Origin: G963422445 sp963422445
Lineage (GTDB): Bacteria > Pseudomonadota > Alphaproteobacteria > Thalassobaculales > Thalassobaculaceae
Direction: 5' to 3'
DNA length: 64,000 bases
Assembly (NCBI GenBank): GCA_963422445.2
Contig: OY729512.2
Span: 1-64,000, forward strand
Each line of letters opens with the position of its first letter. Position 1 is the first letter of the stretch. The notes under the pieces are model-generated. The model worked only from the letters and a program-made list of their open reading frames with translations, was not told where the DNA came from and did not search any database. Made by a program: the position numbers and the translations under genes. Below, piece by piece: positions 1 to 9,249 of the stretch.

Positions 1-216
1 CACGGATGCCGACACTGCTGTCGGCACGACCGCGAACGGCAGTGCGGATGCCGGTGATTGGCGAAGCCGTCACCGGCGATGGACGAAGTGCGGGGGCGAG
101 CGAGGCGGAGACCATGACGGCGAGCACGGCGCGGAGCGCCGACGCGAGAGTCGGGCGAAGTGCGGCGGGCGGTGCGCGGAATCCGATGCGGCGCTGCCCG
201 CGTCGCCGCGCGGGAC

Positions 217-990
217 TCAAGCCGCGATTTTCTGTACGGGGATACCGAGCTGCACGGGCTTCTCGACGAGGTTGTCGGTGATGCCCGAGCCCGGGAAGGC
301 GACGACGCCCTTCGGCATGAGGCCGAGCAGCTCGTCGTTGCGGCGGAACGGGACGGCCCGTCCGTGGCGCTGCCAGTCGGGCTTGCACACCACTTGGTGC
401 ACGCCGTTCTGTTCGGCCCACTTCGCGGCGAGCTGCTCGACGCCGGGGCCGCCGCCGTGGACCAGCACCATGTCCGGGTACTTGGCGCGGACGCGGTCGA
501 GCCGGGCGAACACCGCGTTCGCGTCGGCGATGTGCCTGCCGCCGGTGACGGCGACCAGGGCGCCGCTCGACAGGTGGGCGCGGGTCTCGCGGTCCTTGCG
601 TGCGCGGCGGAAGTCGCGCGCGTCGATGGCCGCCGAGGTCGGCCTGCCGGTCTGCGAGACGTGGCTGCCGCGCCTCGGGCGCCAGACCTCGCCGGTGGCG
701 GCGCGGTACTGCCCGGCCACCGCATCGCGCATCCGCTCGACGGCGTCGCGGCGGTCGCCGAGGCGCTGCGCGCGCTCGGTGATGCGCTCCAGTTCATGGG
801 CGTTGATTTCGGTGCCGTCCTGGGCGCGCATCAAGTCGCGCATCTGCGGGATGAGCCGGTCGACGGAGCGGGCGAGGATGCGGAAGGCTTCGCCGACGGC
901 CGCGATGGCCTCGTCGCGGTCCCAGACCTCTCCGGGGTCGTGCTCGCCGTGCTCGGGGCTTGCGCCGAAGAGCTGCGCGTTCTCGCACAC
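217..990 (-). CDS. DUF2493 family protein, short paralog
   Basis: A 257-residue protein beginning at GTG. Its C-terminal ~120 residues hold a Rossmann-like DUF2493 (SLOG-type nucleotide-binding) domain, with VTGGRHIADA followed by VHGGGPGV and FPGSGITDN. It is a clear paralog of the 305-residue protein at 16184-17101; by eye the two agree over most of their length. This copy lacks about 30 residues in the middle of the N-terminal helical part and the ATG-proximal leader, so the GTG start is a compromise; an in-frame stop lies a short way upstream. Function is unknown. SLOG-type proteins are thought to bind nucleotides or nucleotide-derived ligands and are common on plasmids. It lies downstream of the small gene at 1039-1263 and the SSB gene on the same strand. 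Confidence 0.75.
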   Translation of the reverse strand: MCENAQLFGASPEHGEHDPGEVWDRDEAIAAVGEAFRILARSVDRLIPQMRDLMRAQDGTEINAHELERITERAQRLGDRRDAVERMRDAVAGQYRAATGEVWRPRRGSHVSQTGRPTSAAIDARDFRRARKDRETRAHLSSGALVAVTGGRHIADANAVFARLDRVRAKYPDMVLVHGGGPGVEQLAAKWAEQNGVHQVVCKPDWQRHGRAVPFRRNDELLGLMPKGVVAFPGSGITDNLVEKPVQLGIPVQKIAA

Positions 991-1038
991 GATGGCGATG
1001 GGCGACTGGTTGTGGCCTGCCTGCCCGGCACACTGCGG

Positions 1039-1263
1039 CTACCGGTACGGATGCGAGGCGACCCTGGTCCGCGCCACCTCGCGCACTCGCGAGCGGTCGT
1101 GCACGCGAGCCGGGCCGCGCGGGTCCTCGATCAGGCGGATCACGTAGTAGCGCGAACCCGGCTTGAGGATGTCGGGGTGGCGGTACAGGTCGCCGACCAC
1201 CTCGCCATCGGGGAGTACACGGGCTTCGTCTTCGGCGACATTCTGGAAGGCGATTTCGGTCAT
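1039..1263 (-). CDS. hypothetical protein, 74 aa
   Basis: Small protein beginning MTEIAFQNVAEDEA and containing YVIRLIEDPRG followed by an Arg-rich tail. I do not recognise a family. The YVIR-I-D segment and Arg-rich helix resemble the start of the 154-residue protein at 17634-18098 (RYVIRTIDEDW), so the two may be distant relatives. It lies between the SSB gene and the DUF2493 gene on the same strand, in a likely operon. The ATG was chosen because upstream codons in the frame look non-coding. Confidence 0.5.
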   Translation of the reverse strand: MTEIAFQNVAEDEARVLPDGEVVGDLYRHPDILKPGSRYYVIRLIEDPRGPARVHDRSRVREVARTRVASHPYR

Positions 1264-1459
1264 GTCGGTCTCCACACGGTTGAGGTGAGGCGGTGCCGCG
1301 CGACTCCCCATTTCGTCGCGCGGTTCGTATTTGGACAGCGAGCCTCCGGCTCCCGGACCGTTGGCGCCGGGCTCCGGCCCGCCTGCACAAGAAGGGGCGG
1401 ACCCCGCGCCGGATGCCGGCACGGGGCGCGCCCCCGAGGCGTGGAAGGACGGCCGTCCG

Positions 1460-1909
1460 TCAGAACGGAAGCGGGTCCGCCTCCCCCTCTCCGACCTGCG
1501 CTGCGGCGCCGTTCAACGGCTCCGCCGGCGTCCGGGCGGCGATGTCGCCGTTCGCCGCGCTCGCGCGATCGAGGAACTGGATGCGCGAGCCGGGCGCCAG
1601 CAGGATCTCGGTCGAGAAGCGGTCGGCGTCCTCGCCGTCCTTGCGCCAGCGCCGCGTCTGCATCTTGCCCGCGACGTAGACCAGCCGGCCCTTCCTCGCG
1701 TTCTTGACCAGCATGTCGACGAGGCCGGGCTGGAACGTGACGATGCGGTGCCACTCGGTGCGGTCGACCCGCTCGCCGTTCCTGTCGATGTAGGACTCGT
1801 CGGTCGCGATGCTGAGGTTGGCCACGCGGCCCCCCAAGACGAGATGGTTGACCGTGACGTCGGCGCCGAGGCGGCCGATGACTTCCGCACGATTCAATCC
1901 GAAGCTCAT
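1460..1909 (-). CDS. ssb: single-stranded DNA-binding protein (copy 1)
   Basis: A 149-residue SSB. The OB-fold occupies roughly residues 1-112, opening with NRAEVIGRLGADVTV and including WHRIVTF and the KGRLVYVAGKMQTRRW strand pair typical of bacterial SSB. A short Gly/Ala-rich linker follows. The tip ends in DPLPF, a weakened form of the acidic DDxPF tail that recruits repair and replication partners. It is closely similar to the second SSB at 21006-21479; accessory SSBs of this type are typical of plasmids and integrative elements. It binds single-stranded DNA during replication, repair or conjugal transfer. The ATG is followed by MSFGLNR, matching MAFGLNR of the other copy. Confidence 0.93.
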   Translation of the reverse strand: MSFGLNRAEVIGRLGADVTVNHLVLGGRVANLSIATDESYIDRNGERVDRTEWHRIVTFQPGLVDMLVKNARKGRLVYVAGKMQTRRWRKDGEDADRFSTEILLAPGSRIQFLDRASAANGDIAARTPAEPLNGAAAQVGEGEADPLPF

Positions 1910-1991
1910 GGCGATCTCCTTGCGTTCTGGATTCTGACGATGGGTTCGAGAACGGCGGGACCGGAATCTATCTCTCCGGCCCCTTGTCCGT

Positions 1992-2168
1992 TCATCCTTC
2001 TTCCGCTTTCCTCCAACTCCGGCTCTCTGGAACCTCGCGGTCGGGACAGCGCTGGGCCAGGTCGTCAGCGAGCGTCTGCCGCACGGCGTCGAGGTCGATG
2101 CCGACTTCGGCGAGCAGCATTCCGCCTCTCGGGGTGACGGGGTCGTAGTCGTGGTACAGGTCGAACAT
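1992..2168 (-). CDS. small hypothetical protein (MFD-type), copy 1
   Basis: A 58-residue acidic protein beginning MFDLYHDYDP and containing LLAEVGIDLDAVRQTL. It sits directly upstream of ssb copy 1. A homologous 45-residue ORF (MFDFDVEV, LLAHIGLDARAIRHIL) sits in the same position upstream of ssb copy 2 at 21582-21719. The repeated pairing and the conserved LLA-IGLD-A-R core support real coding. Function unknown. Confidence 0.55.
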   Translation of the reverse strand: MFDLYHDYDPVTPRGGMLLAEVGIDLDAVRQTLADDLAQRCPDREVPESRSWRKAEEG

Positions 2169-2296
2169 TCTGGGCCTCCTGGGTCTGTGCCGCGCCCGGT
2201 GCGGGAAGGACCCGCTCCCTCCCGTCCACCGGGCGCTTGCCCGGCATTCGCCGTTCTCCACCTCCAGCATGTCGCGAGCGCCGCCGAGGGAACCGC

Positions 2297-3307
2297 TCAG
2301 GACCAGCCCGTCACCGTCGCGGTGATCGGGGCCTCGCTGACGATCTCGACCTCGTGGAGCGAGAGCTTCGCGAACACCAGACTGGCGGCGGCCTCGGCCT
2401 GGGAATCGAACGGGCCGTGCACCGTCCCGGTGTCGATCTCGATGACCGTGAAGGTGGGCTCCCATACCGGAATGCCGCGGAAGTGCGCGGACCGGTCATA
2501 CGACCGCTTGGCGCACTCGGGGCAGCGGCATGCGCCGTACGCGGGTTGCCCGCAGTCCGTGCAGGCATTGCGGGCGCGGCGCTCGTCATATCGCCGGCGG
2601 GCCGCGTCGTTCCTCCCGGCGCTGTCGCGCCGCTCGCCCTCCACGGTCGCGCAGACCCCGCACCGGGACTGGCCGTCGAAGGCGGGCTCGCCGCACGTCA
2701 CGCACAAGCCGCGCTCGCGAAGCCGGCGATACCGCCCGCGTTCGGCCGCGCGGCGTGCGTCACGGCACCGGCCGCAGACCGTTCCGCCGTCGACGGGAGG
2801 CCGGTGGCCGCACCGGGTGCACATGCCGGCATCGAGGCGGGCCTGCCGGCGCCTGGCGCTCGCAGCGCGGGCGGCCTTGCGCTTGGCGCCGGGGTTCCTG
2901 CCGCCATAGAGCTCGCCCCGGGCCTTCGCTTCGGAATACCGTGCGCGGTCGGCGGCGCGGCGCCTTTCGCCGCAACCGGCGCACAGGCGGCGGGCCGGCG
3001 CCGCGGGCTCCGTGCCGCATTCCGTGCAGAGCCCGCGCGCGATCCTGTCGGCGATCCGCCGCCGGTCACGCGCGCGCTCGCTGGCCGGGTTGCGGCGGCG
3101 CTTGACCCCCGCGGCCCGCCTCCGAGCGTCGCGGGCGCGCTCCGATGCCCGGCGCTTCTCGGCGCACACACTGCACAAGGCAAGCCCGTCCTCGGGTCGG
3201 CTCTCGCCGCATCGCGGACACAATCCGGCGGCCTTGCGTGCCGCGGTGCGCTTTCTGAACCGCGCACGGTCGGCGGCGCGGCCCTGTGCGGGGTCACGGT
3301 AGGCCAT
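2297..3307 (-). CDS. cysteine-rich protein with about six CxxC zinc-knuckle-like repeats
   Basis: A 336-residue protein starting MAYRDPAQG. It contains a series of Cys pairs (LCPRCG, LCSVC, LCTECG, LCAGCG, MCTRCG, VCGRC, LCVTCG, CGVC, ACTDCG, CPEC), each pair-of-pairs separated by Arg/Ala-rich helical linkers. The spacing looks like about five to six tandem treble-clef or zinc-ribbon modules, presumably binding structural zinc and nucleic acid. The last ~80 residues lack Cys and form a separate acidic domain (FTVIEIDTGTVHGPF). I do not know a named family. Similar repeat proteins may exist among plasmid hypothetical proteins. It sits between the small MFD gene and a 108-residue hypothetical on the same strand. 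Confidence 0.7.
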   Translation of the reverse strand: MAYRDPAQGRAADRARFRKRTAARKAAGLCPRCGESRPEDGLALCSVCAEKRRASERARDARRRAAGVKRRRNPASERARDRRRIADRIARGLCTECGTEPAAPARRLCAGCGERRRAADRARYSEAKARGELYGGRNPGAKRKAARAASARRRQARLDAGMCTRCGHRPPVDGGTVCGRCRDARRAAERGRYRRLRERGLCVTCGEPAFDGQSRCGVCATVEGERRDSAGRNDAARRRYDERRARNACTDCGQPAYGACRCPECAKRSYDRSAHFRGIPVWEPTFTVIEIDTGTVHGPFDSQAEAAASLVFAKLSLHEVEIVSEAPITATVTGWS

Positions 3308-3394
3308 GGTCGGCTCCAGGTCGTGAGAGGGGGATGGGACGCGGCGCACGCCCGTCCGGCGGCGGGACGGCGGGATGTCCGCACAAGCGCGCTG

Positions 3395-3721
3395 TCAGCC
3401 CTTCTGGCGGCGGTCGGCGAATATCCCCAGGCTGCGCCAGCCCCAGAGCTGCACCCCGCAGTTACGCAGCCTGACCCCCGTCGCGATGATGATCTCGTCG
3501 CGGGCGGGCCGCATACTCTCAACGGCCTTCAGCGGCAGGATCGTGCCGCGCGCCCTGCGCCGCCCCTTCGGCTTCGTCCCGCCGGGCTGGACGGGGACGA
3601 TCTCGCCGTTGGCGAGCGAGCGGAATCGCTCCACGATGTAGCGGTCGTCTTCGAGACCGCCGCCGACGAAGTGGGTGAGAAACGTGCGCGCGTCGCCGCG
3701 CGGTGCGAATGCCGTGTGCAT
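3395..3721 (-). CDS. hypothetical protein, 108 aa
   Basis: Begins MHTAFAPRGDARTF and continues GLEDDRYIVERFRSLANGEIVPVQ. Residues ~45-62 are Lys/Arg-rich (KPKGRRRARG), and the C-terminus is basic. It is transcribed ahead of the CxxC-repeat gene. No family recognised; it is probably a real accessory protein because the frame is clean and it belongs to a same-strand gene series. Confidence 0.45.
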   Translation of the reverse strand: MHTAFAPRGDARTFLTHFVGGGLEDDRYIVERFRSLANGEIVPVQPGGTKPKGRRRARGTILPLKAVESMRPARDEIIIATGVRLRNCGVQLWGWRSLGIFADRRQKG

Positions 3722-4022
3722 GGCGCCGTGCTCCTTCGACCGGTGGATGGGAACGGCGGCGGCGCCCCTCCCTCCGGAACGCCAACCGCCGCTCCGCTTC
3801 CGGCCGAACCTCTCCTCCCGGCGGCGCGAGGCGTTCCTCGGCGCGCCCGAACGGCGGTCGTATTGACGCCTATACGGATACGCTGAGGGGGCGCATGATC
3901 GCGGCCGGCACTCTCGTCAGACCGGCGACGGCGCGATACAAGGACCGGGGAAACAGCGCGGCTGGAATGACAAAGACCACACTTGGTGTTATAGAATACG
4001 GGCGGTCAGCGGCGGGCCTGGA

Positions 4023-4410
4023 TTGCGGACATTCAAGACCAAGGCGTTTTCCCGGTTCGCCGGTCGCGAGGGAATCGACGATGCCGCGTTGTGCGAGGCC
4101 GGGATCGCGTATGTCGTGGCTCGGTCGATGCCGATCTGGGCGGCGGCGTGATCAAGCAGCGCATCGCCCGCAGGGGCGGTGGCCGGTCCGGCGGGTTCCG
4201 CATGATCGTGCTGTTTCGCCGGGGGAGTTGGCGTTCTTCGTCTACGGGTTTGCCAAGAGCGGGCGGGAGAACCTGCGCCGGGACGAGCTGGAGATGTTCC
4301 GCCGGCTGGCCGACGAGTATCTGGCGCTCGACCGGGCGCGCCTCGCGGCGGCGCAGGCAGTCGGGGCGATAGTCGAGGTGAAATGCGATGACCAGGCAGT
4401 ACAAGAGTGA
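4023..4410 (+). pseudogene. RelE/HigB-type toxin, frameshifted
   Basis: Three reading frames together give a recognisable type II toxin of the RelE/HigB2 group. Frame one begins at a TTG start with FKTKAFSRFAGREGIDDAA. Frame two gives DADLGGGVIKQRIARRGGG, GFRMIVLFRRG. Frame three gives AFFVYGFAKSGRENL, DELEMFRRLADEYLAL. At least two single-base shifts (about 4100 and about 4230) separate them, so no full-length product is expected from this sequence. Such toxins are ribosome-dependent or free mRNA interferases. The gene overlaps the start of the Xre antitoxin at 4388, the usual toxin-first HigBA-like order. Confidence 0.7.
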
Positions 4411-4705
4411 AGCGCTGGCGGCCGCGCACGAGGCGGCGCTCGGACTCGCCGAGGCCGATCTGATGTCGAAGCGGACCATGCGGGCGTTCGACGAGATGTG
4501 CCTGACGCCGGTCGAGGAGATGGCGCCCGAGGACATCCGCGCGCTTCGGCTGCGCGAGAACGCGAGCCAAGCCGTGTTCGCCCGTCACCTCAACGTAACG
4601 ACCGGGCTGGTGAGCCAGTGGGAGCGCGGCGAGAAGCGTCCGCGGGGTGCATCGCTGAAGCTGCTGACGCTGGTGGCGAAGAACGGCTTGGGCGCGGTCG
4701 CGTGA
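4388..4705 (+). CDS. Xre-family antitoxin (HigA/NadS-like)
   Basis: A 105-residue DNA-binding antitoxin. Residues ~59-86 form a Cro/C1-type helix-turn-helix (NASQAVFARHLNVTTGLVSQ, then WERGEKRP). The N-terminal part (MTRQYKSEALAAAHEAA) resembles HigA2/NadS antitoxins, which bind their toxin and repress their own promoter. The gene is intact although the partner toxin upstream is frameshifted, so it may survive as an orphan regulator. It ends 67 bases before the large restriction-like gene and may help control that operon, which is inference from position only. Confidence 0.88.
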   Translation: MTRQYKSEALAAAHEAALGLAEADLMSKRTMRAFDEMCLTPVEEMAPEDIRALRLRENASQAVFARHLNVTTGLVSQWERGEKRPRGASLKLLTLVAKNGLGAVA

Positions 4706-4772
4706 TCGCGCGCGTTTTCACTCCCTCGGGCCGCAAGGCCGGAGCGGGCGAGTCGAGCGCGGTGTCCCCGCA

Positions 4773-7700
4773 ATGACGGCAGCTCAAATGAACCTCGACC
4801 TCGCGGGGAGGCCGAGCGCGCGCGTCATCCTCGAGCGCATCCGCGAGGAGAGCCGCGACGAGGCCGAGAAGGGGCGCTGGTTCGAACAGTTGTTCATGCG
4901 GGTCGCGCTTCAGGAACCGGAATTCGAGCTCGACGGGATCTGGCGCTGGCCCGACTGGCCCGAGCGCGAGGCGTTGACCGGGCTCGACGGACGCGACATC
5001 GGGATCGATCTGGTGGCGCGCCGAACCTCGGGCGAGTGGGTCGCCATCCAGTGCAAATGCCATGACGGCCGGCATGTGCTCGGCAAGGGCGGCATCGACA
5101 AGTTTCTGGGCGGCTCCCAACAGGCGGTCTTCCGCCTGCGATGGATCGTGGCGACATGCAGGTGGGGGCCGAACGCGGAGCGCGCGATCCGGAACGCCAA
5201 TCCCGAGATCAAGCAGATCGACTTCAGGCAGCACCTTAACGTTCAGGTCGAGGAACAGGATGCGAAGCGCCCGGTGCAGGAGCCATGGCCGCTTCAGGCC
5301 GACGCGATCGAGGACGCCATCACCGGGTTTGCCAACCACGACCGGGGCCGCCTCGTCATGGCGTGCGGCACCGGCAAGACGTTCACGTCTCTTCGTATCG
5401 CCGAGCAGATCGTCGGTGACGGGCAGCGCATTCTCTTCGCCGCACCGACCATCGCGTTGGTTTCGCAGGCGCGACGCGAATGGCTACGGCAGACGACGCG
5501 CCGTCTGGAATGCATCGTCGTGTGTTCCGACCCGACGGCCGGGGGACGCAACGAGAACGAGGACATCCGGGTCTCCGAGCTTGAGTGCCCGGTGACGACC
5601 GACCCGGTTGAAATCGCACAATCGCTCGGCGGCAACGGCGACGCGGGGACCCGTGTCGTATTCTGCACCTACCATTCCCTGGGGCGGGTGACCGAAGCCC
5701 AGGCGCTGCATGGCGCACCAGCGTTCGATCTGGCCATCGCCGACGAGGCGCATCGCACGACCGGAGCGGTACTGGAGGGCCGCAGGCCGAGTGGCGGCCG
5801 AAAGGTCGATTTTCAGGAATTCCACGACGACGCGCGGCTGCGTGCCCGCAAGCGCCTCTACATGACGGCCACGCCGCGGCTCTACACCGAGCGGTCCAGG
5901 AGCAAGCTCGCCGAACAGGGGGTCGCCGTCGTCGACATGGGCGACTACGAGGTCTACGGGCCGGAGCTTCACCGGCTTCCGTTCGCCAAGGCGGTGGACC
6001 ACCAGATGCTCTCCGACTACCGGGTGATCGTTCTCGGGGTCAGCGAGGGAAGCGTGACGCCGGGCTTGCGGCGGCGGCTGGAAGGGCTCGACCGATCGCC
6101 GACGCGCAAGCAGTCCCCGACCACCAACGACATGACGCGCGTGCTCGGCGTTTCCCTGGCGGTGAACGGGGTGACGGAGGGGAAGTCGCTGGAGCAGCCC
6201 GGCCAGCTACCTCGCACCATGGCGTTCGCGAACAGCATCCTGCGCTCGAAGTGGTACGCGGAAGCGCTCATGGAGAGCGAGGTCCTGAGGGCCACCACGC
6301 GGCAGATGCAGGCGGGCCGGGCGATGAAGGTCGTTGCCCGGCACCTCGATGCGTCTGCGAGCGCGCTTCAACGCAACCAGGAACTGCGGGCGCTTGCCCA
6401 TGCCGTCGCCGACGGGGAATGCCGGGTGGTCTGCAACGTCAAGCTTTTCACCGAGGGCGTGGATGTTCCGTCGCTCGACGCCGTTGCCTTCCTCGATCCC
6501 CGGGACAGCCAGGTCGATGTCGTCCAGGCGGTCGGGCGCGTCATGAGAAAGGCGCTGGGCAAGCGCTTCGGCTACATCATCATTCCTGTCGTAGTCGAAC
6601 CGGGCCAGGATGTCGCGGCGGCGCTTGAGCGCGGCACGGAAGGCTACAGGACCGTCGGGCGGGTGCTGCGGGCGCTCCAGGCCCATGACGGGCGCCTCGC
6701 GGAGTCTCCTGCCAACTTCATCAAGGTCTATGAACAGGCCACGGCGAACGCTCCGGGAGATTCGGGCGGCGGCACGGCCCACGAAACCGGGGGCGAGCAT
6801 ATCCAGCGCGAACTCGACCTGAAGGAAGCCGAGCAGGGGATTTACGCGCATGTCGCGGCAGCGTCGGGACTTGGCAAGCCCGGCCAGCTTGTCGCCGATG
6901 AAATCGCTGACGCGGTCCGGCGCGCCAGCACGGTGCTCCAGGACGAAGAAATGGAAGGTCCGCTGGCGGCAGCTCTCGACCTCGCGCCGGAAGACGATGG
7001 CGGCGCGAAGGGGATATGCACGGTCGCCGCGCTCATGCTCTGCAACGCCTGTCTCCTCCAGCGCCGCCTGCGCGACGAGCCGGAAATGCGGACCATCGTG
7101 CGGCTCGACAAGGTTGCGGGGGCGAGACACCCCCAGGAGGTTCTCGAAGTCGCGTGGGAGTCGATCCTCGAAAAGGACTACGCGCCCGTGTTCCGTCCCG
7201 CGCTCGCGGTGCTCGGAGCGTTGCCTGAAGGCCAGGCGATCGACGACGCCATCCGCATGGTGGCGGAGTGCGCCAACCGCGTCGCCGATTCCCTGAGCGA
7301 TCTCGGCTACGACCACGCGGGGCCGCTCTACCACCGCATCCTCGGCTCGGCGAAGAGCGACGGGGCGTTCTATACGAACAACCTGTCGGCGGTGATGCTG
7401 GCGCGGCTTGCGTTCGGGGTCGATTTCACTGACTGGTCGGACTCGGAATCGGTCGCGAGACTCCGGATCATCGACCCCGCGTGCGGGACCGGGACGCTGC
7501 TCATGGCGGCGCTCCAGACCATCAAGGCGCGGGTTGGCGATGCGAGGGAGATGAACAACGGGGATCGAAAGGCCCTGCACAAGCGGCTCGTGGAGGATGT
7601 GCTCTGCGGCCTCGATATCAACCAGCACGGTGTTCAGCTCGCGGCATGCAACATGACCTTGGGCGCCCCGACCGTCGACTACGCGCGCATGAACCTCGCC

Positions 7701-9203
7701 ACCATGCCTCATGGTCCGCGGGGCGACGACTCGCCGAAGGCGGGATCGCTGGAAATCCTCACCGCAGCCGGCGACGCGCTGGATTTGCACTCGATGACGT
7801 CGGCACGACGGTCGCTCGAATCCCTCGACGCGGCGCAGGTCAGCGAGAGCGAACGGATCCGGTTTCCCTTGCACGATCTCGACGCGGTGATCATGAACGC
7901 GCCGTTTACCGACAACCGGAAGCGAAGCCGGAAATTCGGCGCCGTGGCCATCAAGGCCATGCAGCGGCACGAACTCGACATCCGGGACCGGCTCCTGGCG
8001 CGCGATCCGGCAGCGGGGCGGGTCATCACGACCAACAGCGTCCGAACGTTCTTCACGCCGCTCGCAGACCAGCTTCTGCGAACCGACCGGGGCGTGCTGG
8101 CCAAGGTGATTCCGGCCACCGCCTGCACCGGGGCATCGGGTGTCGATGAACGCCGCTTTCTCGCAGAGCGCTTCCACGTCGAACGGATCGTGACGACGCA
8201 CGATCCGAGACGGATCAACTTTTCGGAGAACACCAGCATTCACGAATGCTTGCTGGTCTGCCGACGCCGCCCGCAAGGCGACCGCCCGCCGACGGAGTTC
8301 GTGTCGCTCCGCGTCATGCCGGATAGCGCCGAAGAAGCGATAGAGGCGGCGGATGCCCTCCTTTCCGGCAACCCCGGCCGCTGGGGCAATGTTCACCACT
8401 GGCCCGCAGACCGCGTGTGCGACGGGAACTGGACTCCGGTTCAGTGGTTCGACGGTGCGCTCGCGCAAGCGGCATGGGAAGTGGAGAGCAATGCGCTGTT
8501 GGAACCCGCTGGGCTCCATCATGCGATTGGTCCAGACGGCCGAAGCGTACAAGACGCCTACGAGATCGGCGAGCCGGATGGTTCTGGAGCGATACCCGGA
8601 TTTCATTCAGTGAGCGGCGACTTGCGACGTACCATGTTGGGCGAGCCCGATGTTTGGTATGTCCCGAGACGTCGCCCAAGGCGAAACATGGACCGCTGGA
8701 TCGAGCTGAGCCGAACGCAGCGAAGCCATCTCCTGGTTCCCATGCGCCTCGATACGGTGAGCGGGAGATTGACGGGCGTATGGACGGCGCAACCCTCGTT
8801 CGGATGGTGGGTGCCCATCGCGGTACCCGACGAAGACAGACAGAAGGCGCTTGCCGTCTGGTGGAACTCGACGCCCGTGCGGCTGATGCTGCTCAATCGC
8901 CGGGCGCAGAAGTTGACTTACCCGACATGGCAGCTCGCGCACCTTCGGGAAATCCGGATTCCGAGGCCGGACAGCCCCGCTTGGGCATCCCTGCGGACCG
9001 CCTTCGATCAGGTCTGCGACAGGGAACTGCTCCCAATGAGGCAGGCCGAGGAATGTGGTGCCCGGAGAGTAATCGACGAAGCGGCGGCATTGGCGCTCGG
9101 TATCGCTCTCGATACCATCGCGGACTGGAGAAGGCGCTTGGCCATGGAGCCGACAATCACCAATACGCGCGCCACGGTACCCGGGAGCGAAGAGGCATCC
9201 TGA
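4773..9203 (+). CDS. Type ISP-like restriction enzyme: Mrr nuclease-helicase-N6-methyltransferase single chain
   Basis: A 1476-residue single-chain protein. The N-terminus has an Mrr-like PD-(D/E)XK nuclease: D79 in GIDLVA and QCK at 93-95. A superfamily 2 helicase follows, with Walker A ACGTGKT at 197-203, DEAH at 324-327, MTATPR, and motif VI in VGRVMRKA. After a linker comes an N6-adenine methyltransferase with DPACGTGTLL near residue 900 and motif IV NAPF near 1040; the usual form is NPPY/F, so one position differs. The last ~300 residues may recognise the target. This domain order matches Type ISP enzymes such as LlaGI and LlaBIII, which methylate and cleave DNA as one polypeptide. The ATG at 4773 gives MTAAQMNLDL; ATG at 4788 is an alternative. 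A GHKL-nuclease gene starts 46 bases downstream. Confidence 0.88.
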   Translation: MTAAQMNLDLAGRPSARVILERIREESRDEAEKGRWFEQLFMRVALQEPEFELDGIWRWPDWPEREALTGLDGRDIGIDLVARRTSGEWVAIQCKCHDGRHVLGKGGIDKFLGGSQQAVFRLRWIVATCRWGPNAERAIRNANPEIKQIDFRQHLNVQVEEQDAKRPVQEPWPLQADAIEDAITGFANHDRGRLVMACGTGKTFTSLRIAEQIVGDGQRILFAAPTIALVSQARREWLRQTTRRLECIVVCSDPTAGGRNENEDIRVSELECPVTTDPVEIAQSLGGNGDAGTRVVFCTYHSLGRVTEAQALHGAPAFDLAIADEAHRTTGAVLEGRRPSGGRKVDFQEFHDDARLRARKRLYMTATPRLYTERSRSKLAEQGVAVVDMGDYEVYGPELHRLPFAKAVDHQMLSDYRVIVLGVSEGSVTPGLRRRLEGLDRSPTRKQSPTTNDMTRVLGVSLAVNGVTEGKSLEQPGQLPRTMAFANSILRSKWYAEALMESEVLRATTRQMQAGRAMKVVARHLDASASALQRNQELRALAHAVADGECRVVCNVKLFTEGVDVPSLDAVAFLDPRDSQVDVVQAVGRVMRKALGKRFGYIIIPVVVEPGQDVAAALERGTEGYRTVGRVLRALQAHDGRLAESPANFIKVYEQATANAPGDSGGGTAHETGGEHIQRELDLKEAEQGIYAHVAAASGLGKPGQLVADEIADAVRRASTVLQDEEMEGPLAAALDLAPEDDGGAKGICTVAALMLCNACLLQRRLRDEPEMRTIVRLDKVAGARHPQEVLEVAWESILEKDYAPVFRPALAVLGALPEGQAIDDAIRMVAECANRVADSLSDLGYDHAGPLYHRILGSAKSDGAFYTNNLSAVMLARLAFGVDFTDWSDSESVARLRIIDPACGTGTLLMAALQTIKARVGDAREMNNGDRKALHKRLVEDVLCGLDINQHGVQLAACNMTLGAPTVDYARMNLATMPHGPRGDDSPKAGSLEILTAAGDALDLHSMTSARRSLESLDAAQVSESERIRFPLHDLDAVIMNAPFTDNRKRSRKFGAVAIKAMQRHELDIRDRLLARDPAAGRVITTNSVRTFFTPLADQLLRTDRGVLAKVIPATACTGASGVDERRFLAERFHVERIVTTHDPRRINFSENTSIHECLLVCRRRPQGDRPPTEFVSLRVMPDSAEEAIEAADALLSGNPGRWGNVHHWPADRVCDGNWTPVQWFDGALAQAAWEVESNALLEPAGLHHAIGPDGRSVQDAYEIGEPDGSGAIPGFHSVSGDLRRTMLGEPDVWYVPRRRPRRNMDRWIELSRTQRSHLLVPMRLDTVSGRLTGVWTAQPSFGWWVPIAVPDEDRQKALAVWWNSTPVRLMLLNRRAQKLTYPTWQLAHLREIRIPRPDSPAWASLRTAFDQVCDRELLPMRQAEECGARRVIDEAAALALGIALDTIADWRRRLAMEPTITNTRATVPGSEEAS

Positions 9204-9249
9204 GCATGGCCCTGAACGCGAAGCACACGGATTTCCAAGGGGCTTGAGC

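Noticed and set aside
7885..7900. NAPF instead of NPPF in the Type ISP-like methyltransferase as proof of inactivity
   Set aside because: The second position of this motif varies in some amino-methyltransferases, and the rest of the domain is intact; activity cannot be judged from one residue.
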